A stretch of DNA of 64,000 bases from Alphaproteobacteria bacterium (lineage in GTDB: Bacteria > Pseudomonadota > Alphaproteobacteria > Thalassobaculales > Thalassobaculaceae). The notes under the pieces were generated by a model, which saw nothing but the letters and a program-made list of their open reading frames with translations, was not told the DNA's origin and made no database searches. The position numbers and the translations under genes are program-made. Of the stretch, positions 44,041 through 53,006 are shown piece after piece. Position 1 is the stretch's first letter, and every line of letters begins with the position of its first letter. The stretch lies in assembly GCA_024742275.1 (NCBI GenBank), contig JANSYS010000001.1:1-64000 (forward strand), in the 5' to 3' direction.

Positions 44041-44835
44041 TCAGTGGGCCAGGATCTGGCTCAGGAACAGCTTTGTACGATCGGACTTCGGGTTCGTGAA
44101 GAACTCGTCCGGCGTGTTCTGCTCCACGATCTCGCCCTGGTCCATGAAAATCACGCGGTCGGCGACCCGTTTGGCGAAGCCCATCTCGTGGGTGACCACA
44201 AGCATGGTCATCCCGCTCTCCGCCAGGCCGACCATAACGTCCAGCACTTCCGAAATCATCTCCGGATCCAGCGCCGACGTGGGCTCGTCGAAGAGCATGA
44301 TCGTCGGGCTCATGCACAACGATCGGGCGATGGCCACACGCTGCTGCTGTCCGCCGGAAAGTTGGCCCGGATACTTCTGGGCCTGTTCCGGAATCTTCAC
44401 ACGCTCGAGATACTGCATGGCGATCTTCTCGGCTTCGGCCTTGGGCATATTCTTGACCCAGATCGGAGCCAGCGTGCAGTTCTCCAGAACCGTCAGATGG
44501 GGGAACAGATTGAACTGCTGGAACACCATGCCGACATCGCGCCGGATAGCGTCGATGTTCTTCAGGTTGTTCCCCATCTCTGTACCGTTGACGATGATAT
44601 CGCCCGCCTGGTGCTCCTCCAGGCGGTTGATGCAACGGATCATGGTCGATTTGCCGGACCCGGACGGGCCGCAGATGACGATCCGCTCACCCTTGTTCAC
44701 CGAGAGATTGATGTCCTTGAGGACATGAAACTCCCCGTACCACTTGTTCACGCCGGCGAGTTCGATCACGACCACGTCGGAGATGGCGGAGGCGACGTGA
44801 ACGACGTCGTCGAGAGCTTGAGTATCGATGCTCAT
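44041..44835 (-). CDS. aapP: General L-amino acid ABC transporter ATP-binding protein
   Basis: A 264-residue ATPase of the AapP/GlnQ group: Walker [11 protein letters not shown]-loop in [23 protein letters not shown], signature [14 protein letters not shown], Walker [16 protein letters not shown], switch [26 protein letters not shown] is typical of AapP. It powers import of a broad range of L-amino acids through AapQM. Last gene of aapJQMP; start at 44835 (44856 is an in-frame alternative). 45 bases separate it from aapM. Confidence 0.94.
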   Translation of the reverse strand: MSIDTQALDDVVHVASAISDVVVIELAGVNKWYGEFHVLKDINLSVNKGERIVICGPSGSGKSTMIRCINRLEEHQAGDIIVNGTEMGNNLKNIDAIRRDVGMVFQQFNLFPHLTVLENCTLAPIWVKNMPKAEAEKIAMQYLERVKIPEQAQKYPGQLSGGQQQRVAIARSLCMSPTIMLFDEPTSALDPEMISEVLDVMVGLAESGMTMLVVTHEMGFAKRVADRVIFMDQGEIVEQNTPDEFFTNPKSDRTKLFLSQILAH

Positions 44836-44879
44836 GGGCACATTCCCTGTTCGCATTCTTAGCTTTTGTTATCGGTCCG

Positions 44880-46229
44880 TCACCGCCGGCCGTAGCCGCC
44901 GCCGATCGTCCGCTCGAGATGCTGGCTGTACTTCGACATGGCGAAGCAGAGGACGAAGAAGAACATCGCCGTGAACAGCAGCGGTTCCGTGTGGAAACCG
45001 AGCCAATTCGGGTTCTGTCCCGCCGCCTTGCCCATCAGCAGGATGTCGTAGAGGCCGATGATCGAGACCAGGGTGGTGTCTTTCATCAACCCCATGAAGC
45101 TGCCGACGATGTTCGGGATCATCAGCTTCAGGGCCTGCGGCATGACGATGAGGGCCATCATCTTCCAGAAGTTAAGCCCCATGGCCTGTGCAGCTTCGTA
45201 CTGACCCTTGTTCACGGCCTGCAGACCGCCACGCACTGTCTCCGCCATATAGGCGGCGGCGAAGATACACACGGCGACGATGACCATGGCCAGTTTCGGC
45301 GGGTTGAGCTCAACCGGCAGGAACAGCGGCATCATGGTGACAGCCATGAAAAGGATCGTAATCAGGGGGACCGACCGGAACAGCTCGATGAACGCCGTGC
45401 AGAACACTCGTATGACCGGCATTTTGGAGCGGCGGCCAAGCGCGAGCAGAATCCCGTTCGGCAACGCCGAGGCGATGCCGATACCCGAGATCACCAGGGT
45501 CAGGAACAGGCCGCCCCAGATTGTCGTCGGGATTTCGACCAGGTCCCACGACCCCAAATACACCAGCGACAGGACGAACCCGACGCCGAACGCTCCGAGC
45601 AACACGTACTTGTGCAGACGGTCGTCCTTGCCCGCAAAACCGGTCGCCGAAACCAGCAGCTCCGCCAGAGATCTGCCGAAGACGTAGGTGGTGGCGACAT
45701 GGAGCCAGACCGCGGCGAAAAGCGTCAGAGCGACAGAGGCCATGACGTGCAGGAAGATCCCGAACTCGCCGCCGAGGAAAAGTGCTGCGCCGAGGAACGG
45801 GAAGGTCAGGACGGCGGACATGCCGATCTGGATCTTACCCGTGATCTTCGGTAGCCAGAACGGTATCAGCCAAAGCAACAGAATGATCCCGCCGAGATTG
45901 ACGCGCCACTGCTCCTCATCCGGATAGCGGCCGTACATCATGCTGTTGAACCAGACCCCGATACCGGCCCAGCACGCCCCCTCTCCGCGATTGATGTCGA
46001 GGCATTCCCGGTACGTGTCCGCGGACCAGATCGCGTTGATGATCCCGTACTCGATCGCGAACTGAACGATCAGGTAGACGAGATATAGGCTGACGACGGT
46101 CAGGATCGTATCGACCGGCCCGCCGAACAGGTTCTTTCGCAGCCAACCGACCGCGCCGACCGTATTGGCCGGCGGCGGTAGGCTGGGCTTCGGGCGAAAG
46201 GCGGTGTCGGATTGAGTCGCATCCGTCAT
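44880..46229 (-). CDS. aapM: General L-amino acid ABC transporter permease
   Basis: A 449-residue AapM permease, much longer than HisM-type permeases because of extra N-terminal helices (about residues 38-250), as in Rhizobium AapM. The C-terminal permease core has LFRSVPLITILFMAVTMMPLFLP, AAAYMAETVRGGLQAVNKGQYEAAQAMGLNFWKMMALIVMPQALKLMIPN and LIGLYDILLMGKAAG. AAGGAG precedes the ATG at 46229. It sits 3 bases after the aapQ stop. Confidence 0.93.
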   Translation of the reverse strand: MTDATQSDTAFRPKPSLPPPANTVGAVGWLRKNLFGGPVDTILTVVSLYLVYLIVQFAIEYGIINAIWSADTYRECLDINRGEGACWAGIGVWFNSMMYGRYPDEEQWRVNLGGIILLLWLIPFWLPKITGKIQIGMSAVLTFPFLGAALFLGGEFGIFLHVMASVALTLFAAVWLHVATTYVFGRSLAELLVSATGFAGKDDRLHKYVLLGAFGVGFVLSLVYLGSWDLVEIPTTIWGGLFLTLVISGIGIASALPNGILLALGRRSKMPVIRVFCTAFIELFRSVPLITILFMAVTMMPLFLPVELNPPKLAMVIVAVCIFAAAYMAETVRGGLQAVNKGQYEAAQAMGLNFWKMMALIVMPQALKLMIPNIVGSFMGLMKDTTLVSIIGLYDILLMGKAAGQNPNWLGFHTEPLLFTAMFFFVLCFAMSKYSQHLERTIGGGYGRR

Positions 46230-46232
46230 GGC

Positions 46233-47438
46233 TCACCGCTCCTTAATCTGAACGATCTTGTTGTAGTAGTTCAGCGCCGCCGAAATCGTGAGGCTGACGG
46301 TCATGTAGAACAGCATGACCATGGCCACGATCTCGATCGCATGGCCGGACTGGTTCAGCGACGTCTGCATGAAGACGGCGACAAGATCCGGGTATCCGAT
46401 GGCGATCGCCAAGGACGAGTTCTTCACCACGTTCATCCAGTTGCTGATCATGGGCGGAACCACCGCGCGCATGGCCTGCGGGATGACGACGAGGCGCAGG
46501 GTCCAACTCGGCTTCAAGCCGAGCGAATAGGACGCCTCCGTCTGGCCGTGGCTGACAGACAGGATGCCGGCTCGCACCGCCTCCGCCATGAATACCGTGT
46601 GGTACAGGACGAGCGCGAAAAGCAGTGCGCAGAAAGCCCGGGGCACATCGGCGCCGCCCTGGAAGTTGAAACCCTGAAGCGACGGGTAGTCGAAGCTCAG
46701 CGGTGAGCCAAGGGCGACGAACGCCACCAGGGGCAATCCGATGATCAGACCGACCCCGGTCCAGAACGCGGGGAACTTCTGACCGGTATCCAACTGCCGC
46801 TTCTTCGCCCAGACGCTCACGCCATACGCGGCCGCGATGCCGATAAGCGCCATGATCACGACGATGTTGAAGCCCTCGCCCGGCACCGGCGCGGGAACAT
46901 ACAGACCGCGGTTGTTCAGGAAGACGCTGTCGAACAGCGCGATCTGGTTCTCCTTGTCCCTCGGGCTCGGAAGGGCCGCAGAGAGCGTGAACCAGAACAG
47001 AATGTGAAGCAGCAGCGGGACGTTCCGCATGACCTCGACAAAGGCCGACGCCAATTTCGAGACCAGGAAGTTCTTCGACAACCGCATGACGCCGACGATG
47101 AAACCGAAGAACGTCGTCGCGATGATCGCAAAGAAAGAAACGATGAGCGTGTTCGCGATGCCGACCAGATAGACGTCGAAATAGGTGTCGCCGGCTTCAT
47201 AGTCGATGATCGACCACGCGATGGAAAATCCGGCTGTGGAGCCGAGGAACCCGAAGCCGGCGGACATGCCGCGCGCTTGCAAGTTTTCTGCGGTATTCGT
47301 GATGAGGTAGTTCGCCGTCCAGATCACCGCGAGTGCGACGATGACCTGATAGAAGACGGAGCGGTACCGCTCATCGTTTAAGATCTCTGAGAACGATCGC
47401 GCGTCCTTGCGCGGGCCAGCCTTATCGACCACGGCCAT
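46233..47438 (-). CDS. aapQ: General L-amino acid ABC transporter permease
   Basis: A 401-residue AapQ permease, also carrying extra helices compared with the minimal HAAT permease. The core includes FVEVMRNVPLLLHILFWF, a long insert (residues 150-260), and the EAA loop AVRAGILSVSHGQTEASYSLGLKPSWTLRLVVIPQAMRAVVPPMISNW. With AapM it forms the transmembrane channel. GGAGGG precedes the ATG at 47438; an in-frame TTG two codons earlier is possible. It follows the aapJ stem-loop. Confidence 0.93.
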   Translation of the reverse strand: MAVVDKAGPRKDARSFSEILNDERYRSVFYQVIVALAVIWTANYLITNTAENLQARGMSAGFGFLGSTAGFSIAWSIIDYEAGDTYFDVYLVGIANTLIVSFFAIIATTFFGFIVGVMRLSKNFLVSKLASAFVEVMRNVPLLLHILFWFTLSAALPSPRDKENQIALFDSVFLNNRGLYVPAPVPGEGFNIVVIMALIGIAAAYGVSVWAKKRQLDTGQKFPAFWTGVGLIIGLPLVAFVALGSPLSFDYPSLQGFNFQGGADVPRAFCALLFALVLYHTVFMAEAVRAGILSVSHGQTEASYSLGLKPSWTLRLVVIPQAMRAVVPPMISNWMNVVKNSSLAIAIGYPDLVAVFMQTSLNQSGHAIEIVAMVMLFYMTVSLTISAALNYYNKIVQIKER

Positions 47439-47482
47439 CGCCAAGCCCTCCGATCCGAAACAAATTGTCTAACGAAAACGGA

Positions 47483-47513
47483 CGGTGCCCGATCGACCAG
47501 CGATCGGGCACCG
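47483..47513 (-). terminator. Perfect 13-bp stem-loop between aapJ and aapQ
   Basis: CGGTGCCCGATCG and CGATCGGGCACCG form a perfect 13-base-pair stem with a 5-base loop, beginning 14 bases after the aapJ stop, followed on the minus strand by TCCGTTTTCG. It is probably a partial terminator or a 3'-end stabiliser that makes more binding protein than permease. Confidence 0.75.
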
Positions 47514-47527
47514 AAACGTTCAGACGA

Positions 47528-48568
47528 TCACCGGAACGGCGGGGAGTACATCAGCCCACCGCGGGTCCACAGGTCGTTGACCGACCCCGGACGCGGGATG
47601 TTCATGACGGTCTTCGCACCCATGTACTCTTCGTAGTTCTCGCCGTAGTTGCCCACCATCTTGATGATGTTGTAGGCCCACTCCGGCTCGAGGCCGAGAC
47701 CCTTGTTCAGGTCGCCCTCGACGCCAAGCATACGCTTGACTTCCGGATTGGTGCTGCTGGCCTTGATCTCGTCGATGTTGCTGGAGCTGATGCCCAGTTC
47801 CTCGGCGTTGACCATGGCGAACACCGACCACATCACGATGTCGTTCCACTGGCTGTCGTTCTGACGAACGACCGGGCCGAGCGGCTCCTTGGAGATGGTC
47901 TCCGGGAGAATCGTGAAGATCGACTGATCCGGCGCCTTGGCGCGGATCGAGGCCAGGCCGGACTTGTCGTTGGTGACCGCATCGCAGCCGCCGGAGAAGA
48001 ACGTGCTGTCACGCACGTTGCTGTCTTCGAAGACGACCGGCTGCATGTCCAGGCTGTTGGTCCGGCTGTAGTCCGTCAGGTTCAATTCGGTCGTCGTACC
48101 GGTCAGAACGCAGACGGTGGCACCGGCGAGCTCCATAGCGCTGCTAACGCCGAGGTCGTTGGAAACCATGAAGCCCTGGCCGTCGTAGAAGTTCACCGTG
48201 GTGAAATCCAGGCCGAGCTGCGTGTCGCGGAACAGGGTCCACGTGGTGGTACGCGACAGAACGTCGGACTCACCGTTCGCCATGGCCGTGAAGCGCACGG
48301 CCGAGGTGACCGACTGGTACTCGATCTTGTCCGGATCGCCGAAGATCGCCGCGGAGATCGCGCGGCAGTTCTCGACGTCGAAGCCCGACCACTTGCCGTC
48401 GTCAGACAGCGAATAGAAGCCAGGAGCCGGCGTGCCGACCTGGCAACGCAGGATGCCGCGGTTCTTGACGATTTCGAGCGTGCTCTCCTGCGCCAGAACC
48501 GGCTCGGGAGTAAACGCGAGGCTTGCCAGGAACCCCGCGCCCAGAGCCAAAAGGCTGACCTTCTTCAT
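47528..48568 (-). CDS. aapJ: General L-amino acid ABC transporter substrate-binding protein
   Basis: A 346-residue periplasmic binding protein with a signal peptide (MKKVSLLALGAGFLASLAF...VLAQ). AapJ-type blocks: GILRCQVGTPAPGFYSLSDDGKWSGFDVENCRAISAAIFGD, SRTTTWTLFRDTQLGLDF, YDGQGFMV, and CDAVTNDKSGLASIRA; the C-terminus ends DLWTRGGLMYSPPFR as in the family. It binds many L-amino acids with broad specificity. The operon aapJQMP runs leftward and is divergent from metC, a common alphaproteobacterial layout. Two Cys pairs (Cys42 region and Cys154/Cys186 region) may form disulfides. Confidence 0.95.
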   Translation of the reverse strand: MKKVSLLALGAGFLASLAFTPEPVLAQESTLEIVKNRGILRCQVGTPAPGFYSLSDDGKWSGFDVENCRAISAAIFGDPDKIEYQSVTSAVRFTAMANGESDVLSRTTTWTLFRDTQLGLDFTTVNFYDGQGFMVSNDLGVSSAMELAGATVCVLTGTTTELNLTDYSRTNSLDMQPVVFEDSNVRDSTFFSGGCDAVTNDKSGLASIRAKAPDQSIFTILPETISKEPLGPVVRQNDSQWNDIVMWSVFAMVNAEELGISSSNIDEIKASSTNPEVKRMLGVEGDLNKGLGLEPEWAYNIIKMVGNYGENYEEYMGAKTVMNIPRPGSVNDLWTRGGLMYSPPFR

Positions 48569-48913
48569 GATGTGAAACCCACCCAGGTTATCGTTGTAAC
48601 TGGATCGACCGATGCGATCCTGGGATCCCGCTTTCGCAAAGACCTTGCCAGGACAGCATTGACCGAATTCCGCGACTCTCCATCCCCCGACACGCCCGAC
48701 AACTGCCTAATAGGCGTGCAATTGCCGAAAGGCTGCCAATTAACGGAGCAGTCCGCCCGGAACGTGGTCATTCCAACATGGCGTTAACGTGAAAAGCAAG
48801 CTTTCCGGCGCTCGCGTGCTCTTGCCCCCGACCCCGGAGAAATCGACACTGCACTCTCAACAGGATACAGCGGCATTTTCGACCGCTCGCGCAACAACCC
48901 GATCGAGGATCCA
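48569..48913. promoter_or_regulatory. 345-base divergent promoter region of aapJQMP and metC
   Basis: No gene seen. The region between the two divergent starts must hold both promoters. I looked for a sigma-54 site for aapJ and found none with correct spacing. The stretch 48700-48790 has several AT-rich elements (GCCAATTAACGG, GCGTTAACGTG) that could be promoter or operator half-sites. No convincing riboswitch was found upstream of metC. Confidence 0.4.
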
Positions 48914-50137
48914 ATGGCCGACGACCGCCCGCACAAGACCAGAACGCGTCTCATACATGCCGGCCGTACGCCGCATGAGTTCAAGGGCGTCGTGAACACG
49001 CCGGTCTTTCACGCGTCAACGGTTCTCGCTCCCTCCCTGAACGCCTGGCGCACAGTTCGTTCGGCGCCCCCGCCCAACTATCCCGAGGGGATCGACGCGC
49101 CGATCACCTATGGCGTCAGCGGCACACCGACCACGTATCGTCTCGAAGCCGCCCTGTGCGAGATCTACAAGGCGGGCGACGTGGTGATGACATCGTCCGG
49201 TCTGTCGGCGATCACCGCCGGCCTGCTTGCCGTTCTCCAGGCTGGAGATCATCTCCTGATGACGGACACCGCCTATTTCCCGACCCGCAAATTCTGTGAT
49301 CAGGTGCTCGCGAAGTACGGTGTCGAGACGACCTACTACGATCCGCGCATCGGCGCTGGGATCGCTCATCTGATCAGACCGAATACGAAATGCGTCTACA
49401 CCGAAAGCCCCGGTTCGCAGACGTTCGAGATACAGGACATTCCCGCGATCGCCGAACAAGCTCATAAGGCCGGCGCCGCGGTCATGATGGACAATACCTG
49501 GGGAACGCCGTTGTTCTGTGATCCGTTCGCGCTCGGCGTCGACATCGTCAACGAGGCGGTCACCAAGTACATCGGTGGCCATTCCGACGTGATCATGGGG
49601 CTGATTGCCAGCACGCGGGAGTACGCGGGTCAGATCCGCGCGACCGTCCGTCTCCACGGGCACTACGTGGCACCGGACGATCTCTATCTCGCCGCCCGTG
49701 GCCTCCGCACGATGGAGTTCCGGCTCCGACAGACCGGACAGACCGGCCTCGCGCTCGCCACATGGCTCGAGAATCGTCCCGAGATCGAGACCGTCCTTCA
49801 CCCGGCCCTGGAAAGCCATCCCGATCACGCCCTATGGCAACGGGATTTCAGTGGATGCAGCGGCCTTTTCTCCGCCGTATTCAAACCTGTCCCCGATCAG
49901 GCGCTCGCGGCGTTCTACGATGGACTCGCCCTGTTCGGCATGGGGGCGAGCTGGGGCGGTTTCGAGAGCCTGGTAAAACCGACCGACGTCTCGTTGGAGC
50001 GCAGCGCCACCGAATGGCCCTACGAAGGTCCGATTGTTCGTTTCTACACCGGGCTGGAGGACCCCGAAGACCTGATCGCCGATGTCGAGGCGGGTCTCGA
50101 CCGCCTTCGAAGAGTGGCTGAGGCCGCCGGAGCGTGA
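48914..50137 (+). CDS. metC: Cystathionine beta-lyase
   Basis: A 407-residue PLP-dependent Cys/Met metabolism enzyme. The PLP lysine is in TKYIGGHSDVIMG; upstream are SSGLSAITAGLLAVL, YTESPGSQTFEIQDIP and VMMDNTWGTPLFC (Asp for the pyridine nitrogen). It cleaves cystathionine to homocysteine, ammonia and pyruvate, feeding methionine synthesis; broad beta-lyase activity is typical. GAGG lies five bases before the ATG. Divergent from aapJ. Confidence 0.92.
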   Translation: MADDRPHKTRTRLIHAGRTPHEFKGVVNTPVFHASTVLAPSLNAWRTVRSAPPPNYPEGIDAPITYGVSGTPTTYRLEAALCEIYKAGDVVMTSSGLSAITAGLLAVLQAGDHLLMTDTAYFPTRKFCDQVLAKYGVETTYYDPRIGAGIAHLIRPNTKCVYTESPGSQTFEIQDIPAIAEQAHKAGAAVMMDNTWGTPLFCDPFALGVDIVNEAVTKYIGGHSDVIMGLIASTREYAGQIRATVRLHGHYVAPDDLYLAARGLRTMEFRLRQTGQTGLALATWLENRPEIETVLHPALESHPDHALWQRDFSGCSGLFSAVFKPVPDQALAAFYDGLALFGMGASWGGFESLVKPTDVSLERSATEWPYEGPIVRFYTGLEDPEDLIADVEAGLDRLRRVAEAAGA

Positions 50138-50209
50138 TGCGTTAGCCGATCGTAAACGGAAGAGCGTATATTTGCCGACGCCCCGTGGAAGTCCCTGTGA
50201 GGTGATCCG

Positions 50210-51340
50210 TTGGCCGACACCTGTCTCGGCACTGAACGCAAGTGGCGGATGGTCTTCTGCACCAGCCGACCGTCGCGCTATTCGGCCGTGCTGAATACCC
50301 TCAGACAAACCTTCACGATCACGGTCACCGGCAGCGGGCCAGCCGCCACGGCCGCAATAGAGACCGCCCCCGACGTGGTGATCATCGAGGACCAGCTCAT
50401 CGGCGGAAACGGTGCCTGGCTGGCCCAGCAGGCGAGGATGGTGGGCCAGGGCAGATCGAACACGGTGGTCATGGTCGGGCACCAAAACGCCGCAACCACT
50501 CGCCTGTTGGAGGAAGGCATGATCGATGCCGCTTTCTCCGACGATCTTAGCGCCGGCGAGTTCCTTCAGCAGTTCTGGCGGGTCTTCGGCACCGGTGAGG
50601 AAGACAGTCGGATCAGCTTGATCTCGAAGCCCGCTGCCCGGGTCATGGACGATGGCCGGAAGATGTACAGCCGGCTGGAGGAGATGGTGATCGACGGCGG
50701 TATCGGCCGGGAGGGACGCATGGTCGTGGCGGCGACGGCCGATAGCGTCGTCAGCCTCGCTGACGATCCGAGCGTCGCGCCGATGCTGCACCAGCTTCGT
50801 GGCCATCACGACAGCACGTTCGCTCACAGCCTCAGAGTCGGCATCCTCATGGCCTCGTTCGGCAGGGCCATCGGCGTCCCGGACGATCAGCTCCGGCTAA
50901 TGGCGGAAACAGGCCTGCTGCACGACGTCGGCAAACTGAAAATCCCGTTGTCGGTTCTCGCCAAACCGGGGCGACTGACCGAGGAGGAGCGGCGCGAGAT
51001 CAGGCTGCATCCCGAGATCGGCGCCCAACTCGTCATCGAGGGATACAGCGACCTTCCCGACCTAGTTACGGCCGTCCGCCACCACCACGAGAAGCTCGAC
51101 GGTTCCGGATATCCGGACGGACAGGCCTATGGCGAGATCCATGAAATGTCACTCTGTACGGCGGTGGTCGACGTCTATTCGGCCCTGACCGACCAGCGGG
51201 ACTACAAGCAGGCCATGGACCAGGAGGACGCTTTCGAGATCATGGATTCGCTATCGGGACATCATCTCGAACCGCGCCTCTACAAACGCTTCCGTGAACT
51301 CGTGATGGACGGCCGACACGTTGGCGCAGCCGCGCGCTAG
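50210..51340 (+). CDS. HD-GYP domain protein with receiver-like N-terminus
   Basis: A 376-residue protein. Residues 10-120 form a CheY-like receiver fold (VVIIEDQLIGGNGAWLAQ, VVMVGHQNAATTRLLEEGM); the phospho-acceptor position is Asp in EDQL, but the usual acidic pocket is weak. Residues 190-370 form an HD-GYP domain (HSLRVGILMASFGRAIG, LLHDVGKLKIP with the HD, HLHPEIG-like, and HHHEKLDGSGYPDG with HHE and GYP). HD-GYP proteins hydrolyse cyclic di-GMP. The start is TTG at 50210, behind a perfect GAGGTGAT; the first ATG (50248) lacks a good site. Confidence 0.88.
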   Translation: MADTCLGTERKWRMVFCTSRPSRYSAVLNTLRQTFTITVTGSGPAATAAIETAPDVVIIEDQLIGGNGAWLAQQARMVGQGRSNTVVMVGHQNAATTRLLEEGMIDAAFSDDLSAGEFLQQFWRVFGTGEEDSRISLISKPAARVMDDGRKMYSRLEEMVIDGGIGREGRMVVAATADSVVSLADDPSVAPMLHQLRGHHDSTFAHSLRVGILMASFGRAIGVPDDQLRLMAETGLLHDVGKLKIPLSVLAKPGRLTEEERREIRLHPEIGAQLVIEGYSDLPDLVTAVRHHHEKLDGSGYPDGQAYGEIHEMSLCTAVVDVYSALTDQRDYKQAMDQEDAFEIMDSLSGHHLEPRLYKRFRELVMDGRHVGAAAR

Positions 51341-51377
51341 ACGATTGAGTCCCGTCAGCCCCCGGCTCAGCCCTTGT

Positions 51378-52979
51378 TCAGGCGGCCGGAAAATGGCGAA
51401 AGCTGATACCGCCCGACTTCTTGATCTGCTCCACCAGCGCGACCTCCCAGGAGAGATAGTCGTTCATCGCCTTCTCGATCTCGGCCTTGTTGGTCCGGTC
51501 GTAGGGCCGAAGGTAGCTGTCGTTCGGCTCCGACAGCACGGCGGTCATGCCACTCTGCATGGGGAGACCCGCCGCCTCCCACGCCGAAGTTCCTCCGTCG
51601 ACCAGGCGCACGTCGCGTCCGCTGCTCGCCAGATCGGATCCGGCAAACCGGGCAAGCATGCCATCCGGTGAGGTAAGCAGAATGATCTTGTCTGCCGGGA
51701 TCTTGGAAAGATTGTCAGCGATGGCGACCCGACCGGCCCACCAGGCGCCCTGAGGATGGCCGTCGCGGTAGTCCAGAGCCTTGGCGAGATCGAGCATCAC
51801 CGCGCCACCATCGACCAATGCCTTCGCCTGGGCCGGGGCGATCGACGGAACGGCGTTCAACGCATCCAGCCCAAGAATCGTCTTCGCGGACGGACCCGAG
51901 GCGGTTGGCTGCCCGTCTAGGCCGGACGTCAGGACATAGACATCGTCCCATCCCAACTGGACCAGCCAACTCGCGGTCATCAGTGCCCGGACCTTGCGAT
52001 CGTCCACGAGCACCACCCTGGCGTTTCGGACCGGCAGGTAGCTGTCGGTCGCCTGGACAAGCTGTCCGCCGGGCGCGTGGCGGCTATCGGCGATACGGAG
52101 TGCCGCGAACTCCTCGGCGGTGCGCACGTCCAGGATCGAGAGGGTCCGGCTGTCTCGCTGATCGCGCCAGGTATCGAGGGTCTCGGCATCGATGGTCTTG
52201 ACACCAAAGCGGCGGGCGCACGCTTCGGCCCGGGCAAGCGCCTGATCCAGGGTGTCATCGGTCGGGGCCGGAGCGGTGCGGCCGTTGCCGTGCTCTAGCT
52301 GGTAACCGGACAGGTGCCAGCCCATGGTGCCGTTTCGGAGCGCGACAACTCTGTTTGGGATGCCGGCATTGATCAGCGACTGTGCGCCGATGATCGAGCG
52401 GGTTCGCCCGGCACAGTTGACCACGACGGTCGTTTCGGGATCCGGCGCAACCTCGCCCACCCGAAAAACCAGTTCCGCCCCCGGCACGTCGATTCCGGTC
52501 GGAATATTCATCACCCGGTATTCGTCCATTGGCCGACTGTCCAGGACCACCAGCTTCTCGCCACCGTCCATCATCGCCTTCAATTCATCGGCCGAGACCG
52601 ACGGAGTTTCGTAGGCATGCTCGACGAACTCGCCGAATGCCTTGGACGGAACGTACATCCCGCTGAACAGTTCGAACCCGGCTGCCGCCCAGGCCGGCGT
52701 GCCGCCGTCAAGCACGGCAACGTCGGTGTATCCAAAGCCCTCCAAGAGAGCCGCCGCGCGCTGGGCAAGTCCCTCGCCCGCATCCTCGACCACGATCGGT
52801 GTCGACCGCCGAGGAATCAGCTCGCCGACCCGCATCTCGATCTGCGCCAACGGAATGTTCGCGGCCAGGATCGGGTGCGACGCGCCGTATTCCGCCTGCT
52901 CCCGGACGTCGATCAGTGCGATCTCTCCAGCACCGTCCAGCATCGACTTCAGGCTTACGGCATCGATCGTCTTGGCCAT
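51378..52979 (-). CDS. Protein of four tandem rhodanese domains, one catalytic
   Basis: A 533-residue protein with four rhodanese domains (about 1-105, 120-230, 255-355, 375-480). Only the second keeps the active-site Cys (Cys189, in VVVNCAGRTRS). The equivalents in the other three are Asp/Glu (65-66), Asp (326-327) and Ser/Thr (436-437). Proteins of this kind carry sulfur between partners or act as scaffolds. It is soluble, begins behind a GGGGAGG site at 52979 and ends convergently with the HD-GYP gene. The C-terminal 50 residues (NDYLSWEVALVEQIKKSGGISFRHFP) are outside the rhodanese folds. Confidence 0.87.
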   Translation of the reverse strand: MAKTIDAVSLKSMLDGAGEIALIDVREQAEYGASHPILAANIPLAQIEMRVGELIPRRSTPIVVEDAGEGLAQRAAALLEGFGYTDVAVLDGGTPAWAAAGFELFSGMYVPSKAFGEFVEHAYETPSVSADELKAMMDGGEKLVVLDSRPMDEYRVMNIPTGIDVPGAELVFRVGEVAPDPETTVVVNCAGRTRSIIGAQSLINAGIPNRVVALRNGTMGWHLSGYQLEHGNGRTAPAPTDDTLDQALARAEACARRFGVKTIDAETLDTWRDQRDSRTLSILDVRTAEEFAALRIADSRHAPGGQLVQATDSYLPVRNARVVLVDDRKVRALMTASWLVQLGWDDVYVLTSGLDGQPTASGPSAKTILGLDALNAVPSIAPAQAKALVDGGAVMLDLAKALDYRDGHPQGAWWAGRVAIADNLSKIPADKIILLTSPDGMLARFAGSDLASSGRDVRLVDGGTSAWEAAGLPMQSGMTAVLSEPNDSYLRPYDRTNKAEIEKAMNDYLSWEVALVEQIKKSGGISFRHFPAA

Positions 52980-53006
52980 GCGAATTCCTCCCCTTTAGGG
53001 TCAATC

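Noticed and set aside
48569-48913. Sigma-54 promoter or riboswitch upstream of aapJ or metC
   Set aside because: GC/GG dinucleotide pairs occur but with wrong spacing; no SAM-II motif set found here.
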